A DNA stretch of 64,000 nt from Umezawaea endophytica (GCF_025061645.1 NZ_JANYMP010000015.1:156417-220416); one strand, 5' to 3'. Counted from the stretch's first letter, positions 54,516-62,653 are shown. Notes: generated from the letters alone by a model not told the origin. A program made the numbers and translations.

Positions 54516-55217
54516 TCAGTAGCTTGCGAATTCACGCAAACGCTGGAGGTCGGGAACGACCACGTTGCGCCTCAGATGGCTCACCACGACGCCCGCCTTG
54601 CGCAGATCGCTGAACGCCTTCTCGGCCGTTCGCGGCTTCATCCCGGCGATCGACGCCAGTTCGACTTTGGTTAGCGGGATTCCCAGCACCCATCCCTCGG
54701 CCTCTTCTCGACCATAGGTCTGCACCAACTCGCAGACCACTCGCGCGACCCTCTCCGCCGCGGGGTGCGAGAGGAAATCACGACGCCGCTGATTGGCCCA
54801 TCGGAGCCGGTCGTTCGTCATCGCGAACAATTCGAGGAACGCGTCGTAGCGGCGGTGCAGAAAGGCGGTCAGCTCGGCGGCGCTGATCATCTTGGCCACG
54901 ACGTCCCCGCAGGTCACCACCGTGGCCGAGCGCGGCTTCTGGTCCAGGGCCGACATCTCGCCCACGAGGTCGCCCGCGACGCGGATGGCCAGCAGCGCGG
55001 TGTTGCCGGTCTCGTCCGAGGCCTGGACCTTCACGACCCCGTCCAGCAGCAGGAGCACATGAGTGTCGCTCGCGTCCTGCTCGATGACTTCCTTGTCCGC
55101 CGGATAGCGAACGACCGTCCCGATGTTCAGGAGTTCCTGTCTCGGACCCTCGCGCAGGCGGCCCAGCAGGCTGTTCGACGGCCACGCGAGATCCTGTGTT
55201 GCTGTGGGCAATGGCAT
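54516..55217 (-). CDS. Crp/Fnr family transcriptional regulator
   Basis: This 233-residue protein has a cyclic-nucleotide-binding-like beta-roll (LLLLDGVVKVQA, GDLVGEMSALDQKPRSATV). In place of the PBC motif RxA it keeps EMSALDQKPRSAT, with Arg-Ser in the phosphate-binding position. A helical linker and a winged HTH with IPLTKVELASIAGMKPRTAEKAF follow. It lacks the four cysteines of an FNR Fe-S sensor. It may sense a product of the adjacent cyclase-like protein. It is the first gene of the three-gene cassette. The ATG is at 55217. Confidence 0.85.
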   Translation of the reverse strand: MPLPTATQDLAWPSNSLLGRLREGPRQELLNIGTVVRYPADKEVIEQDASDTHVLLLLDGVVKVQASDETGNTALLAIRVAGDLVGEMSALDQKPRSATVVTCGDVVAKMISAAELTAFLHRRYDAFLELFAMTNDRLRWANQRRRDFLSHPAAERVARVVCELVQTYGREEAEGWVLGIPLTKVELASIAGMKPRTAEKAFSDLRKAGVVVSHLRRNVVVPDLQRLREFASY

Positions 55218-55530
55218 TTGGATCCTGGTTACTCGTCGGTACCGGCGGGCGATGTGAAAATCGAATTCAATCGTGAGCGCACACTCGTACCTGAGAGTAA
55301 GTGTGTGCGGCGGGGAGCCCGAACGTGCAGCGGAGAGTACACCCAATTGGACGCATGGCGCAGGCGATGCGTCTTATCGCCAATTCGATGATCAACTTCT
55401 ATTGGGAATGGATACCGGACCGGCTGGAATTCCGCTGCTCCCACCTGCTGTGATCCGCGGCGGAACGGGAACAAGTCGGCGGGTGCCGAAGCTTGGACCA
55501 GGCAGCGCCCACGAGAAGAAGGAGCCCGTT
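55218..55530. promoter_or_regulatory. 313-base divergent region between crp-like gene and OYE gene
   Basis: This segment is A+T-richer than its surroundings. It has two inverted repeats: CGCACAC/GTGTGCG (55278-55284 and 55303-55309, 18-base spacer), and GACGCAT/ATGCGTC (55350-55356 and 55367-55373, 10-base spacer). Either could be a binding site for the Crp-like protein, but neither matches the enteric TGTGA-N6-TCACA pattern. No gene is seen. Confidence 0.45.
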
Positions 55531-56595
55531 GTGAGCCTGCTGTTCACCCCGCTCGACCTGCGGTCGGTGACCCTGCCGAACCGGATCGCCGTGAGCCCGA
55601 TGTGCCAGTACTCGTCGGTGGACGGCCTGCCCGACGCCTGGCACCTGGTCCACCTCGGCTCCCGCGCGGTCGGCGGTGCCGGCCTGGTCTTCACCGAGGC
55701 CACGTCCGTCCAGGACATCGGCCGCATCTCGCCCGGTGACACCGGCATCTGGAACGACGAGCAGCGCGAGGCGTGGCGGCCGATCGCCGCGTTCATCCGC
55801 GAGCACGGCGCCGTGGCGGGCATGCAGCTCGCGCACGCGGGCCGCAAGGCCTCGACCTACGCGCCGTTCGCCGACGAGCACGGCGGCGTGCCGGACGACC
55901 AAGGCGGCTGGACGCCCGTGGGCGCCGGGTCCGAGCCGTTCGACGAGACCTACCGGACCCCGGTCGAACTGGACGAGGACGGCATCCGCCAGGTCGTCCG
56001 CGACTTCGCCGCCGCCGCTCGCCGGGCGGTCGACGCGGGTTTCCAGCTCCTGGAGGTCCACGCCGCCCACGGCTACCTGCTGCACCAGTTCCTGTCGCCG
56101 CTCACGAACAAGCGCACCGACTCCTACGGCGGCGACTTCCAGGGGCGCATCCGGCTCGCCGTCGAGGTCACGGCGGCGGTGCGCGCGGAGGTCGGCGAGG
56201 ACGTGCCCGTGCTCGTCCGCATCTCCGCCACCGACTGGGTCGACGGGGGCTGGGACGTGGAGGACAGCGTCCGGCTCTCGCGCGCGCTGGCGGACGTCGG
56301 CGCGGACCTGATCGACACGTCGACCGGTGGCCTGGTCCCCGACGCCAAGATCACCTTGGGGCCGGGCTACCAGGTGCCGTTCGCGGACGCCGTTCGGAAG
56401 AAGGCCGAAGTGCCCACCGGGGCCGTCGGACTCATCACCGACGCCCGGCAGGCTGAGACGATCCTCGCCGACGGGTCGGCGGACATCGTCCTACTGGCGC
56501 GCGAACTGCTCCGCGACCCGTACTGGCCGCTGCGCGCAGCGGGTCAGCTCGGGGCGGAGGTGAAGGCGCCCAAGCAGTACGCGAGGGCGCTCTAG
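55531..56595 (+). CDS. NADH:flavin oxidoreductase (Old Yellow Enzyme, YqjM type)
   Basis: This 354-residue FMN ene-reductase has the YqjM-type Cys in AVSPMCQYSS (about residue 26) and MQLAHAGRKAS. The substrate-binding His pair is in EVHAAHGYLLHQFLSP, and LTNKRTDSYGG follows. It reduces activated C=C bonds with NAD(P)H. The physiological substrate is unknown. The GTG at 55531 is six bases after AAGGAG. It is divergent from the Crp-like gene and is followed by a strong terminator. Confidence 0.93.
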   Translation: MSLLFTPLDLRSVTLPNRIAVSPMCQYSSVDGLPDAWHLVHLGSRAVGGAGLVFTEATSVQDIGRISPGDTGIWNDEQREAWRPIAAFIREHGAVAGMQLAHAGRKASTYAPFADEHGGVPDDQGGWTPVGAGSEPFDETYRTPVELDEDGIRQVVRDFAAAARRAVDAGFQLLEVHAAHGYLLHQFLSPLTNKRTDSYGGDFQGRIRLAVEVTAAVRAEVGEDVPVLVRISATDWVDGGWDVEDSVRLSRALADVGADLIDTSTGGLVPDAKITLGPGYQVPFADAVRKKAEVPTGAVGLITDARQAETILADGSADIVLLARELLRDPYWPLRAAGQLGAEVKAPKQYARAL

Positions 56596-56609
56596 AAGGT
56601 CCCGAGACT

Positions 56610-56646
56610 TCAAGGGTTGAGCTGCTTGTGGCAGCTCAACCCTTGA
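56610..56646. terminator. Bidirectional terminator between OYE gene and DUF3073 gene
   Basis: A perfect 16-bp stem (56610-56625 with 56631-56646) with loop ttgtg lies 14 bases after the OYE stop and 15 bases from the convergent DUF3073 stop. Confidence 0.88.
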
Positions 56647-56661
56647 GAGTCCCAGGTTGAT

Positions 56662-56847
56662 TCAGCGACGGTAGTCGTCGTATCCGTCTTCCGACGGATC
56701 GTCTGGTCGCTCGTCGCTGAAGTGTCCATTCGCGGACTCGCCGCTGGACAGCTCGCGTTGCAAGGCGTCAAAGTCGGTGGAATGGGAGCTGTACTTAAGC
56801 TCTCGGGCCACCTTCGTCTGCTTGGCCTTCGCTCGGCCGCGCCCCAT
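56662..56847 (-). CDS. DUF3073 small conserved actinobacterial protein
   Basis: This 61-residue protein has the highly conserved basic start MGRGRAKAKQTKVARELKY, then STDFDALQREL and an acidic tail (DERPDDPSEDGYDDY). This charge pattern defines DUF3073. Its function is unknown. As I recall, homologues lie directly after purM in mycobacteria (Rv0810c). Here 22 kb separate the two, so the interval looks like an insertion. Confidence 0.92.
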   Translation of the reverse strand: MGRGRAKAKQTKVARELKYSSHSTDFDALQRELSSGESANGHFSDERPDDPSEDGYDDYRR

Positions 56848-57030
56848 GGCTCGACCCCCTCAGACAGGGACGGGGGCGGCCGGGGGAACGGCGGCCCCAC
56901 TCGTCTCGACAACTAGTTCCTGGTAACTACCGTACCGTGTCGATGGGGTTCCTCGCGACGCGGTAGGCCCTGGGAGTTGTGAGACGCACCGCCCAATCTC
57001 CTCCGAGGGCCCTCATGGCACGATGCACAC

Positions 57031-57927
57031 GTGCCTCGACCGTTCGTCGCCTACCTCCGGGTGTACGAGCCGCTGTCGGCGCTCGAACCCGCGTTGGCTG
57101 ATCAGGTGCGTCGCGCGCTGGAAAAAGGGCCGCTGAGCCGAGCCGACGCGGGCAACCGCGAACGAGAGCTGTGGTTGCGGTCACAATTGGCCACACCGCC
57201 GAGATTGCTCCCCGGAGATCGGTCGGACGGGCGTGGCGCGGCACCCAACGCGCCCTTCGACGTGATGACGATCAGCCCCGCCGAGGTGCCGACCAGCGAC
57301 GCCGCCCGCGTCGGTCCCGGACCGCTGGTCTGCCCCCTCGACCTGCGGGCCCGCTCGGCCGCGGGCCTGATCGGCTTCCTCGCCCAGTCCTCCGGCCCGC
57401 TCCGCGAGGAGGCCCTGAGCACCGCCGCCGACGAGGCGCGGACCCGAGCGGCCTTCGTGATGGCCGAGCTGAACGCCGGGGCCGTCCACGTGGTGTCGAC
57501 GACCTGGACGGTGCCGCTGCCGTGGTTCGCGCTGGTGGACCCGGACACCCGGCGGATCGTGCTGGCCCCGCAGAACGACCCGGCCCGGCAGCTCTCCTGG
57601 CGGGTCGCGATGGCCGACGCCCGCCGACGGGTGGCTCGGGCTCACACGATCGTGAAGCGCTCGATCGGGGAGAACGGCCCTGCTCGGGTGCTCGCCGACA
57701 CCGGACGGTGGCTGGAGAACTTCCACCCTCACTCGGCCGTGGAGTTGGACTACGGCGGCCTGGTGCAGCTCGTCGAGGACAAGGACCTGCTGGAGGACAC
57801 GTCCGCCCAGGACGTGAACGCGATCATCGACGCGCTGGAGGCCGGGGACTCGGAGGCGGTCGCCCTCCGGTACGAGTCGCTGCGCGAGTTCTGGTCCGAA
57901 CTGGGCCTTCGGGAACGCCACGGCTGA
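57031..57927 (+). CDS. Conserved hypothetical protein, 298 residues
   Basis: This soluble protein has no signal or membrane segment. The opening RPFVAYLRVYEPLSALEPAL and the central VVSTTWTVPLPWFALVDPDTR are regular alpha/beta sequence. SWRVAMADARRRVARAHTIVKRSIG suggests an amphipathic basic helix. The C-terminus is acidic, with DVNAIIDALEAGDSEAVALR. I do not recognise the family. Good third-position G+C and regular composition support a real gene. The GTG at 57031 begins 183 bases from the divergent DUF3073 gene. Confidence 0.7.
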   Translation: MPRPFVAYLRVYEPLSALEPALADQVRRALEKGPLSRADAGNRERELWLRSQLATPPRLLPGDRSDGRGAAPNAPFDVMTISPAEVPTSDAARVGPGPLVCPLDLRARSAAGLIGFLAQSSGPLREEALSTAADEARTRAAFVMAELNAGAVHVVSTTWTVPLPWFALVDPDTRRIVLAPQNDPARQLSWRVAMADARRRVARAHTIVKRSIGENGPARVLADTGRWLENFHPHSAVELDYGGLVQLVEDKDLLEDTSAQDVNAIIDALEAGDSEAVALRYESLREFWSELGLRERHG

Positions 57928-57986
57928 TTGTCGGTGCCCTCCTGTACAACTCCCGAGTTGGATCATCCGGGACGAGGGGGTTCGTC

Positions 57987-58628
57987 ATGAGACTGGTGGC
58001 ACTGGTGTTGGCGTTCGGGTTGCTGGGGTCCGGGGCGGCGGTGGCCGAACCGGGGTTCGTCCACGCCCAGGTGGTCCCGGTGAAGGCCCGTGACGTCGCG
58101 GGCGGCCCGGCCGTTGGGGCGGTGTACGAGGGGCGGCAGAGCCTGCCCGTGCCCTGCTGCGAGCAGGTCGTGCCCGTGGAGGACTGGGCGGGCGCCAGCC
58201 CGTTCGCCGTGGGGCTGAGGGTGCTGGGCGGCGGGGTGGACGGGGGCCTCGGCGGGGCCGAGGAGCACTTCCGCCTGCTGGGGCCGGACGGGCGGTCGCT
58301 GTACGCGCTGCTGGGGGCGCGGAGTTCGGTCGGCTGCGCGCCGGACGGTTCCACGCGCTCCGAGACGCCTCCCGTGCTGGTGAAGACGGAGGCCGGGGAG
58401 CGGTGGGTCTCGGGGGCCGAGCCCGACGCGGTCGGCGTGCCCGTCGGTGACGAGGTGGCCGACCTGGTCCTCACCAGGGTGACCGGTGAGGGCGACGTGG
58501 CCGAGTTCGTGGACGTGTGGCCGGGCGACTGGAGCGCCGCCGCGGGCTGGGTCGTCGACCTGCGGGTCGGCGCGGCCCACCACAGGTACCTGGTGGCGGG
58601 CGGCTACTGCGTCGGCCGCGCCGGGTAG
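57987..58628 (+). CDS. Secreted hypothetical protein
   Basis: This 213-residue protein has a clear signal peptide (MRLVALVLAFGLLGSGAAVA, cut near residue 20). The mature domain is rich in Gly and Val and contains cysteines in PVPCCEQVV, VGCAPDG and GGYCVG, which may form disulfides. It has no known motif. The ATG at 57987 follows GAGGGGG. It is followed by a hairpin, and is probably a single-gene unit. Confidence 0.7.
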   Translation: MRLVALVLAFGLLGSGAAVAEPGFVHAQVVPVKARDVAGGPAVGAVYEGRQSLPVPCCEQVVPVEDWAGASPFAVGLRVLGGGVDGGLGGAEEHFRLLGPDGRSLYALLGARSSVGCAPDGSTRSETPPVLVKTEAGERWVSGAEPDAVGVPVGDEVADLVLTRVTGEGDVAEFVDVWPGDWSAAAGWVVDLRVGAAHHRYLVAGGYCVGRAG

Positions 58629-58661
58629 GGGCGATCGGGCTTCGCCGGTGAAGGCCGGATC

Positions 58662-58693
58662 GTGGACCGCCGTGCCCCGGCAGGGCGGTCCAC
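58662..58693. terminator. Hairpin between secreted protein and MFS genes
   Basis: A perfect 10-bp stem (58662-58671 with 58684-58693) and a 12-nt loop lie between convergent genes, 34 bases after one stop and 5 bases from the other. Confidence 0.65.
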
Positions 58694-58697
58694 GTCC

Positions 58698-59855
58698 TCA
58701 CGCCACCACGGCGGACCGGTCCCGGAGCAGCACCCGCGCCGCCACCGCCGCACCGGCCGCCAGCAGCAGCGCCGCCTGCCACGAGGTGGTGACCGCCACC
58801 CACCCGGCCAGCGCCGGGGTGATGGACGCGCTGAGGTAGTTGGCCGAGTTCTGCATGCCCAGCGCGGTGCCGCTGCTCCCCGGCGGGGCCAGTTCCGCCG
58901 CGGCCGTGACCGCCAGCCCGTTCCAGCACACGGCCAGGGCGGTGGTGGGGACCAGCGCCGCCGCCAGCAGCCAGACCGGGGCCTCCAGCAGCGCCGCGGA
59001 CAGCAGGAAGCCCGCCGCGACCAGGACGGTGATCGTGCGCAGCGGGCCCAGTCGGCTGTCGACCCGGTCCGACCACACGCCCGCTCCCAACCTGCCCGCG
59101 CCGCCCAGCACCTGGGCCACGGCGAAGAGGGCGGACGCGGCGCCGAGGGCCAGGCCGCGGTGGTCGTGCAGGAGTTCCACCACGAGGGCGGCCGCGGTGA
59201 ACTGGGGGACCACCAGGAGGCCGCTGGCGACGCTCAGCCGGATGAGCGCCGGGTCGCGCAGGACCACGCCCTGGCCGGTCGTGGAGCGGACCGCGTCCGG
59301 TGGTTCCCGGATGAACACGGCGACGGCCACGGCCACCAGCCCGGTGAAGCCGCTCAGCGCCAGGAAGGCCGCCGGGACGCCCGCGCTCGCGGCGACGGCC
59401 GGGAGGGCCACCGCCGCCAGCGCCGCGCCGAGCGGGGTGGCCGTCTGGCGGATGCCCATGGCGAAGCCGCGCCGCTCCCTGGTGAACCAGGACATGACGG
59501 CCCGGCCGCTCGCCGCGTTCACGCTGGCGCCGAAGACGCCCGCGCCGAACAGGGCCAGCCCCGCGACCAGTGCGCTGTCGGTGGCCGCCAGCGCCAGGCA
59601 GCCTGCCGCGCCGACGCCGCCGATGGTCATGACCAGGCGTTCGCCGCGCCGGTCCGCCAGCGCGCCCCAGGTGACGAGGGTGAGCATCGTGCCCAGGTTG
59701 ACGGCGCCGATGAGCAGGCCGACCTGGGGCAGGGGCAGGTCGAAGTGGGCGCGGAGCTGCGGGATGAGGGCGGGGAGACCGAGGAACACCGCCGCGTTCG
59801 TGCCCTGGGCCAGCGCGCCCACCGCCAGGACCACCCACCTGTAGCGACCCGCCAT
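58698..59855 (-). CDS. MFS transporter
   Basis: This 385-residue major facilitator protein has about twelve membrane helices. Motif A is present in the first cytosolic loop as TWGALADRRGERLVM. GRAVMSWFTRERRGFAMGIRQ is typical of helix 4-5 linkers in the nitrate/oxalate-like and CynX-like groups. The substrate is unknown. A cluster of TGCAC half-sites upstream suggests a dedicated regulator, which is not encoded here. Confidence 0.87.
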   Translation of the reverse strand: MAGRYRWVVLAVGALAQGTNAAVFLGLPALIPQLRAHFDLPLPQVGLLIGAVNLGTMLTLVTWGALADRRGERLVMTIGGVGAAGCLALAATDSALVAGLALFGAGVFGASVNAASGRAVMSWFTRERRGFAMGIRQTATPLGAALAAVALPAVAASAGVPAAFLALSGFTGLVAVAVAVFIREPPDAVRSTTGQGVVLRDPALIRLSVASGLLVVPQFTAAALVVELLHDHRGLALGAASALFAVAQVLGGAGRLGAGVWSDRVDSRLGPLRTITVLVAAGFLLSAALLEAPVWLLAAALVPTTALAVCWNGLAVTAAAELAPPGSSGTALGMQNSANYLSASITPALAGWVAVTTSWQAALLLAAGAAVAARVLLRDRSAVVA

Positions 59856-59929
59856 GGCTGCACGGTAGGCCCGGCGTCCATCAGTCGGGAAGGAAATTCC
59901 ACTAGTTGGGAACTCGTATCACTGGCCGA

Positions 59930-59956
59930 TGCACGGTTAGTGCAAATGCACGTGCA
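59930..59956. promoter_or_regulatory. Cluster of TGCAC/GTGCA half-sites upstream of the MFS gene
   Basis: TGCAC (59930-59934) and GTGCA (59940-59944) form one inverted pair. They are followed by the perfect palindrome TGCACGTGCA (59947-59956). The arrangement lies 75-101 bases upstream of the MFS start and looks like a multi-site operator. Confidence 0.5.
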
Positions 59957-59961
59957 ACAGC

Positions 59962-60039
59962 AAAAAAGCCGCCCGGCACGCCCCGCGGGGCACGTCGAAG
60001 CGGCAGTGTCCGCCGTGCCCGCACGTGGTGCCGGGCGGT
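59962..60039 (-). terminator. Rho-independent terminator of rsiG
   Basis: Read on the minus strand after rsiG, a long hairpin (arms 60028-60039 and 59968-59979, 11 of 12 pairs) ends in a run of six T (59962-59967, AAAAAA on the plus strand). It is the only hairpin in the window with a clear U-run. Confidence 0.8.
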
Positions 60040-60044
60040 GTCGG

Positions 60045-60659
60045 CTACTCCTTGAGCCGGTTGTTCGGCCTGCCCCGCTCGCTCGCGAGCAGGTCGTCCA
60101 CCGACGCGCTCCCGCGCTGGTAGCGGCCCGCGATCTCGGCGTTGAGCTGGTCCATGACGACCTGCACCTGGCGGCGGCGCTGGGAGACCGAGGCCTCCTC
60201 GCCGATGAAGGTGCGCAGGGTCAGGTCCAGCTTCTCGTCCGACAGCGTGCTGACGTCCGAGAGGTCGACGTCCGAGACGAGCGCTTCCACGTGCCGCTGG
60301 TGGGCGTCCGCCCGTGACGGCTCGTGGGACTGGTAGCGGCCGAGACCGGTCGACGGACCCACCGCGTTGGACGCGAGGATCGTCGCGAGCTGGTCGACCA
60401 CGGACGAACCGCCATCGGTCCGCCGGAGCTTCTCCGCGCGCACGATGTCGATCCGCGCGTGCAGCAGGCGTCGGAGGTAGGAGAGGTCGGTCTCCTCTTG
60501 GGCCGCTTCGTCGCGCAGCGCGCGCACGTCGGCGAGAGGGCGCTGCTCGACGCCCTCTGCGTAGTCAGGGGCGAGCACCCGGTCGATACGGCGGCGTCCG
60601 CCAGGACGCACCTCGATCACGTACTCATCCTGAGGTAGATCCTGCTCAGCCGCCAACAC
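60045..60659 (-). CDS. rsiG: RsiG-family anti-sigma factor (AmfC), c-di-GMP-binding
   Basis: In Streptomyces, RsiG holds the sporulation sigma factor WhiG inactive when loaded with c-di-GMP. The 204 residues are mainly two long helices. The known binding motif E-x3-S-x2-R-x3-Q-x3-D is exact at 155-170. A second copy at 56-71 reads E-x3-S-x2-R-x3-H-x3-D, so His67 replaces Gln. The GTG is at 60659. It sits near the Nur-like and YgfZ genes, as in streptomycetes from memory. The GGDEF-EAL protein at 16-18 kb could supply the ligand. Confidence 0.88.
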   Translation of the reverse strand: MLAAEQDLPQDEYVIEVRPGGRRRIDRVLAPDYAEGVEQRPLADVRALRDEAAQEETDLSYLRRLLHARIDIVRAEKLRRTDGGSSVVDQLATILASNAVGPSTGLGRYQSHEPSRADAHQRHVEALVSDVDLSDVSTLSDEKLDLTLRTFIGEEASVSQRRRQVQVVMDQLNAEIAGRYQRGSASVDDLLASERGRPNNRLKE

Positions 60660-60680
60660 GAACCTGCTTCCAAAGTGGTG

Positions 60681-61433
60681 TCAAACCTGTACCGGACCGT
60701 GCGCACCCAGTAGTTCCCGTGCCCCGGCCGCCGCGAGCGGTGGCCGTTGAGCGATCTTGGCCAGCCCCGCGGCGCGCGCCACGAGCTGGACGTCGTCCCG
60801 CGCCGCCTGGCCCTCGGCGTAGTCGGAGGTGTCGGCGGTGCCCACCCGGAGGTGGCCACCGGTGGCCAACGCCGTCAGCATCACCGGGATGGTCGACCCA
60901 CCCAGCCCGGCCGCCGAGAAGGTCGCCCCCACGGGGAGAAGACGCACGGCGTCGACCAGGGTTGCCGCGTCACCCGGCAGTCCTCCAGGGGTACCCAGGA
61001 CCAGACCGACGTGCACCCGGCCGTTCGGGGGAAGTCCGTGGTCGTCCAGGAGCCTGCGCAGCACGGCGAACTGGTCCGTCCGGGTGATCTCGTACTCCGG
61101 CGCGACGCCGCGGTCCCGCAGGGCCGTGTGGAGTCGGACCAGCGCCGCCCAACCGTCGGCGGAACCCGCCTCGGCGAGCGGGCAGGAAGCGCTGTCCGGC
61201 AGGGCGTCGAGGGCCCGCTCGTCGGTGACGTCGGCCAGTTGGACGAGCAGCGCGGTCTGCTCGCGCAGCCCCGCCACGGCGTCAGCGGTGCTGGTCAGAC
61301 CGGTCGACGGGACCCGCACGACACCCGCGCCCACGCGCTCGACGGCCAGTGCGCCCGCCAGCAGCACCTCGATCGACCTCGTCGATCGAGGAACGACCGT
61401 GAGCAGCGTGCCGGGTGAGCCGGGGCGGGCCAT
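60681..61433 (-). CDS. BKACE-like (DUF849) protein lacking the metal-binding HxH motif
   Basis: This 250-residue protein resembles 3-keto-5-aminohexanoate cleavage (BKACE) enzymes. GGHLRVGTADTSDYAEGQAA and DDVQLVARAAGLAKIAQRPP match the C-terminal part of the family barrel. VHVGLVLGTPGGLPG matches the middle. It is shorter than the usual 280-310 residues, and the strand that should carry HxH reads VVRVPSTG. Zinc-dependent cleavage is therefore doubtful. The ATG is at 61433. It follows ygfZ on the same strand after 125 bases. Confidence 0.72.
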   Translation of the reverse strand: MARPGSPGTLLTVVPRSTRSIEVLLAGALAVERVGAGVVRVPSTGLTSTADAVAGLREQTALLVQLADVTDERALDALPDSASCPLAEAGSADGWAALVRLHTALRDRGVAPEYEITRTDQFAVLRRLLDDHGLPPNGRVHVGLVLGTPGGLPGDAATLVDAVRLLPVGATFSAAGLGGSTIPVMLTALATGGHLRVGTADTSDYAEGQAARDDVQLVARAAGLAKIAQRPPLAAAGARELLGAHGPVQV

Positions 61434-61558
61434 GGCGAAATACTGGCACAGGTCCAGCCGCGGACGACGGGGGTGGCGGGCCTCCCGTCCACCGGACAGC
61501 CGCCCGGCATCCCGGTACCGGTTCCGGGAAAACCGGGCCCCGGACCGGGATCACGCCG

Positions 61559-62653
61559 TCAGCGGCCCAGGTTCCGCGCCGCCTCGCGGCCGAGCGCGGG
61601 GGTGTCCGGCGGGATCGAGTCCGGGTCGATGGACCCCTGCACGACCCGGTCGTCCACGCCGAGCAGCAGTTCCGCGTCCACCGGCACCGAGCGCTTGACC
61701 AGCGCCAACGCCACCGTGCCCAGCTCGTGGTGCAGCGCGACGCTGCCGACCCGGCCGACCACCCGGTCGCCGAGCAGCACCGGGTCCCCGGTCTCGGGTT
61801 GCACCTCGCGGGAGCCGTCGAGGTGCAGGAGCAGCATCCGCCTCGGCGGGCGGCCGACGTTGTGCACCTTCGACACGGTCTCCTGGCCCCGGTAGCACCC
61901 CTTGTCCAGGTGCACGGCGGAGCCGATCCAGTTGACCTCGTGCGGAATGGTCTTCTCGTCGGTGTCCAGGCCGAGCCTGGGCCGCAGCGACTCGACCCGC
62001 AGCGCCTCGAACGCCCACGTGCCCGCGGGCCGGGCACCGGCGTCGGTCAGCCGACCCCACCAGGCCACGAGGTCGGCGCGCGGCACGGCCAGGTCGACGG
62101 CGTCGTGGCCGGGCCACGTCATCCGGCGCGCGAACCCGCCGTCCGGCAGGGCGACGGCCTCGTCCGGCTTGCCGGGCACCGGCACGTCCAGCTTCGCCAG
62201 CAGCGCGGCCACGTCCGGTCCGACCAGCGACAGCACGGCGAACTCCGCCGTCGCGTCGCGCGGCTCGACCTTCGACCAGAACCGCATCGAGTCGAGGTAC
62301 TTCAGCAGCGGCTCGGTGGTGCGGGCCTCCACGTCGAGGTACACGGTGCCGCCGACGTTCGCGACGACGGCGTGGTGCTCGACCCGGCCCTGCACGTCGA
62401 GGACCAGCGCCTCCGTGCCCCTGCCCTCGGCCAGCGCGGCGAAGTGCTGGCTGGTCAACGAGTGCAGCCAGCTCAACCGGTCGTCACCGGGCACGGCGAT
62501 CACGCCGCGGTGCGAGCGGTCGACGACCGCGACGGAGCGCGCCGCCGACCGCTGCTCGGCGAACGGGTCGCCGAAGTGCCATGGCACGCCCTGGTCGGGA
62601 GCGCCGTCGAACGGTGCGACGGCGCCCGGTGCGGTGAGCAGCGGTGAGTTCAC
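61559..62653 (-). CDS. ygfZ: YgfZ/GcvT-domain folate-binding protein
   Basis: This 364-residue member of the GcvT-like family supports Fe-S enzyme maintenance in other bacteria. The signature KGCYRGQE lies at about residues 248-255, after EVNWIGSAVHLD. N-terminal HRGVIAVPGDDRLSWLHSLTSQ resembles the folate-binding fold. The GTG at 62653 overlaps the stop of the Fur-family gene by 4 bases, so the two are co-translated. Mycobacterial synteny (Rv0811c) is from memory. Confidence 0.92.
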   Translation of the reverse strand: MNSPLLTAPGAVAPFDGAPDQGVPWHFGDPFAEQRSAARSVAVVDRSHRGVIAVPGDDRLSWLHSLTSQHFAALAEGRGTEALVLDVQGRVEHHAVVANVGGTVYLDVEARTTEPLLKYLDSMRFWSKVEPRDATAEFAVLSLVGPDVAALLAKLDVPVPGKPDEAVALPDGGFARRMTWPGHDAVDLAVPRADLVAWWGRLTDAGARPAGTWAFEALRVESLRPRLGLDTDEKTIPHEVNWIGSAVHLDKGCYRGQETVSKVHNVGRPPRRMLLLHLDGSREVQPETGDPVLLGDRVVGRVGSVALHHELGTVALALVKRSVPVDAELLLGVDDRVVQGSIDPDSIPPDTPALGREAARNLGR

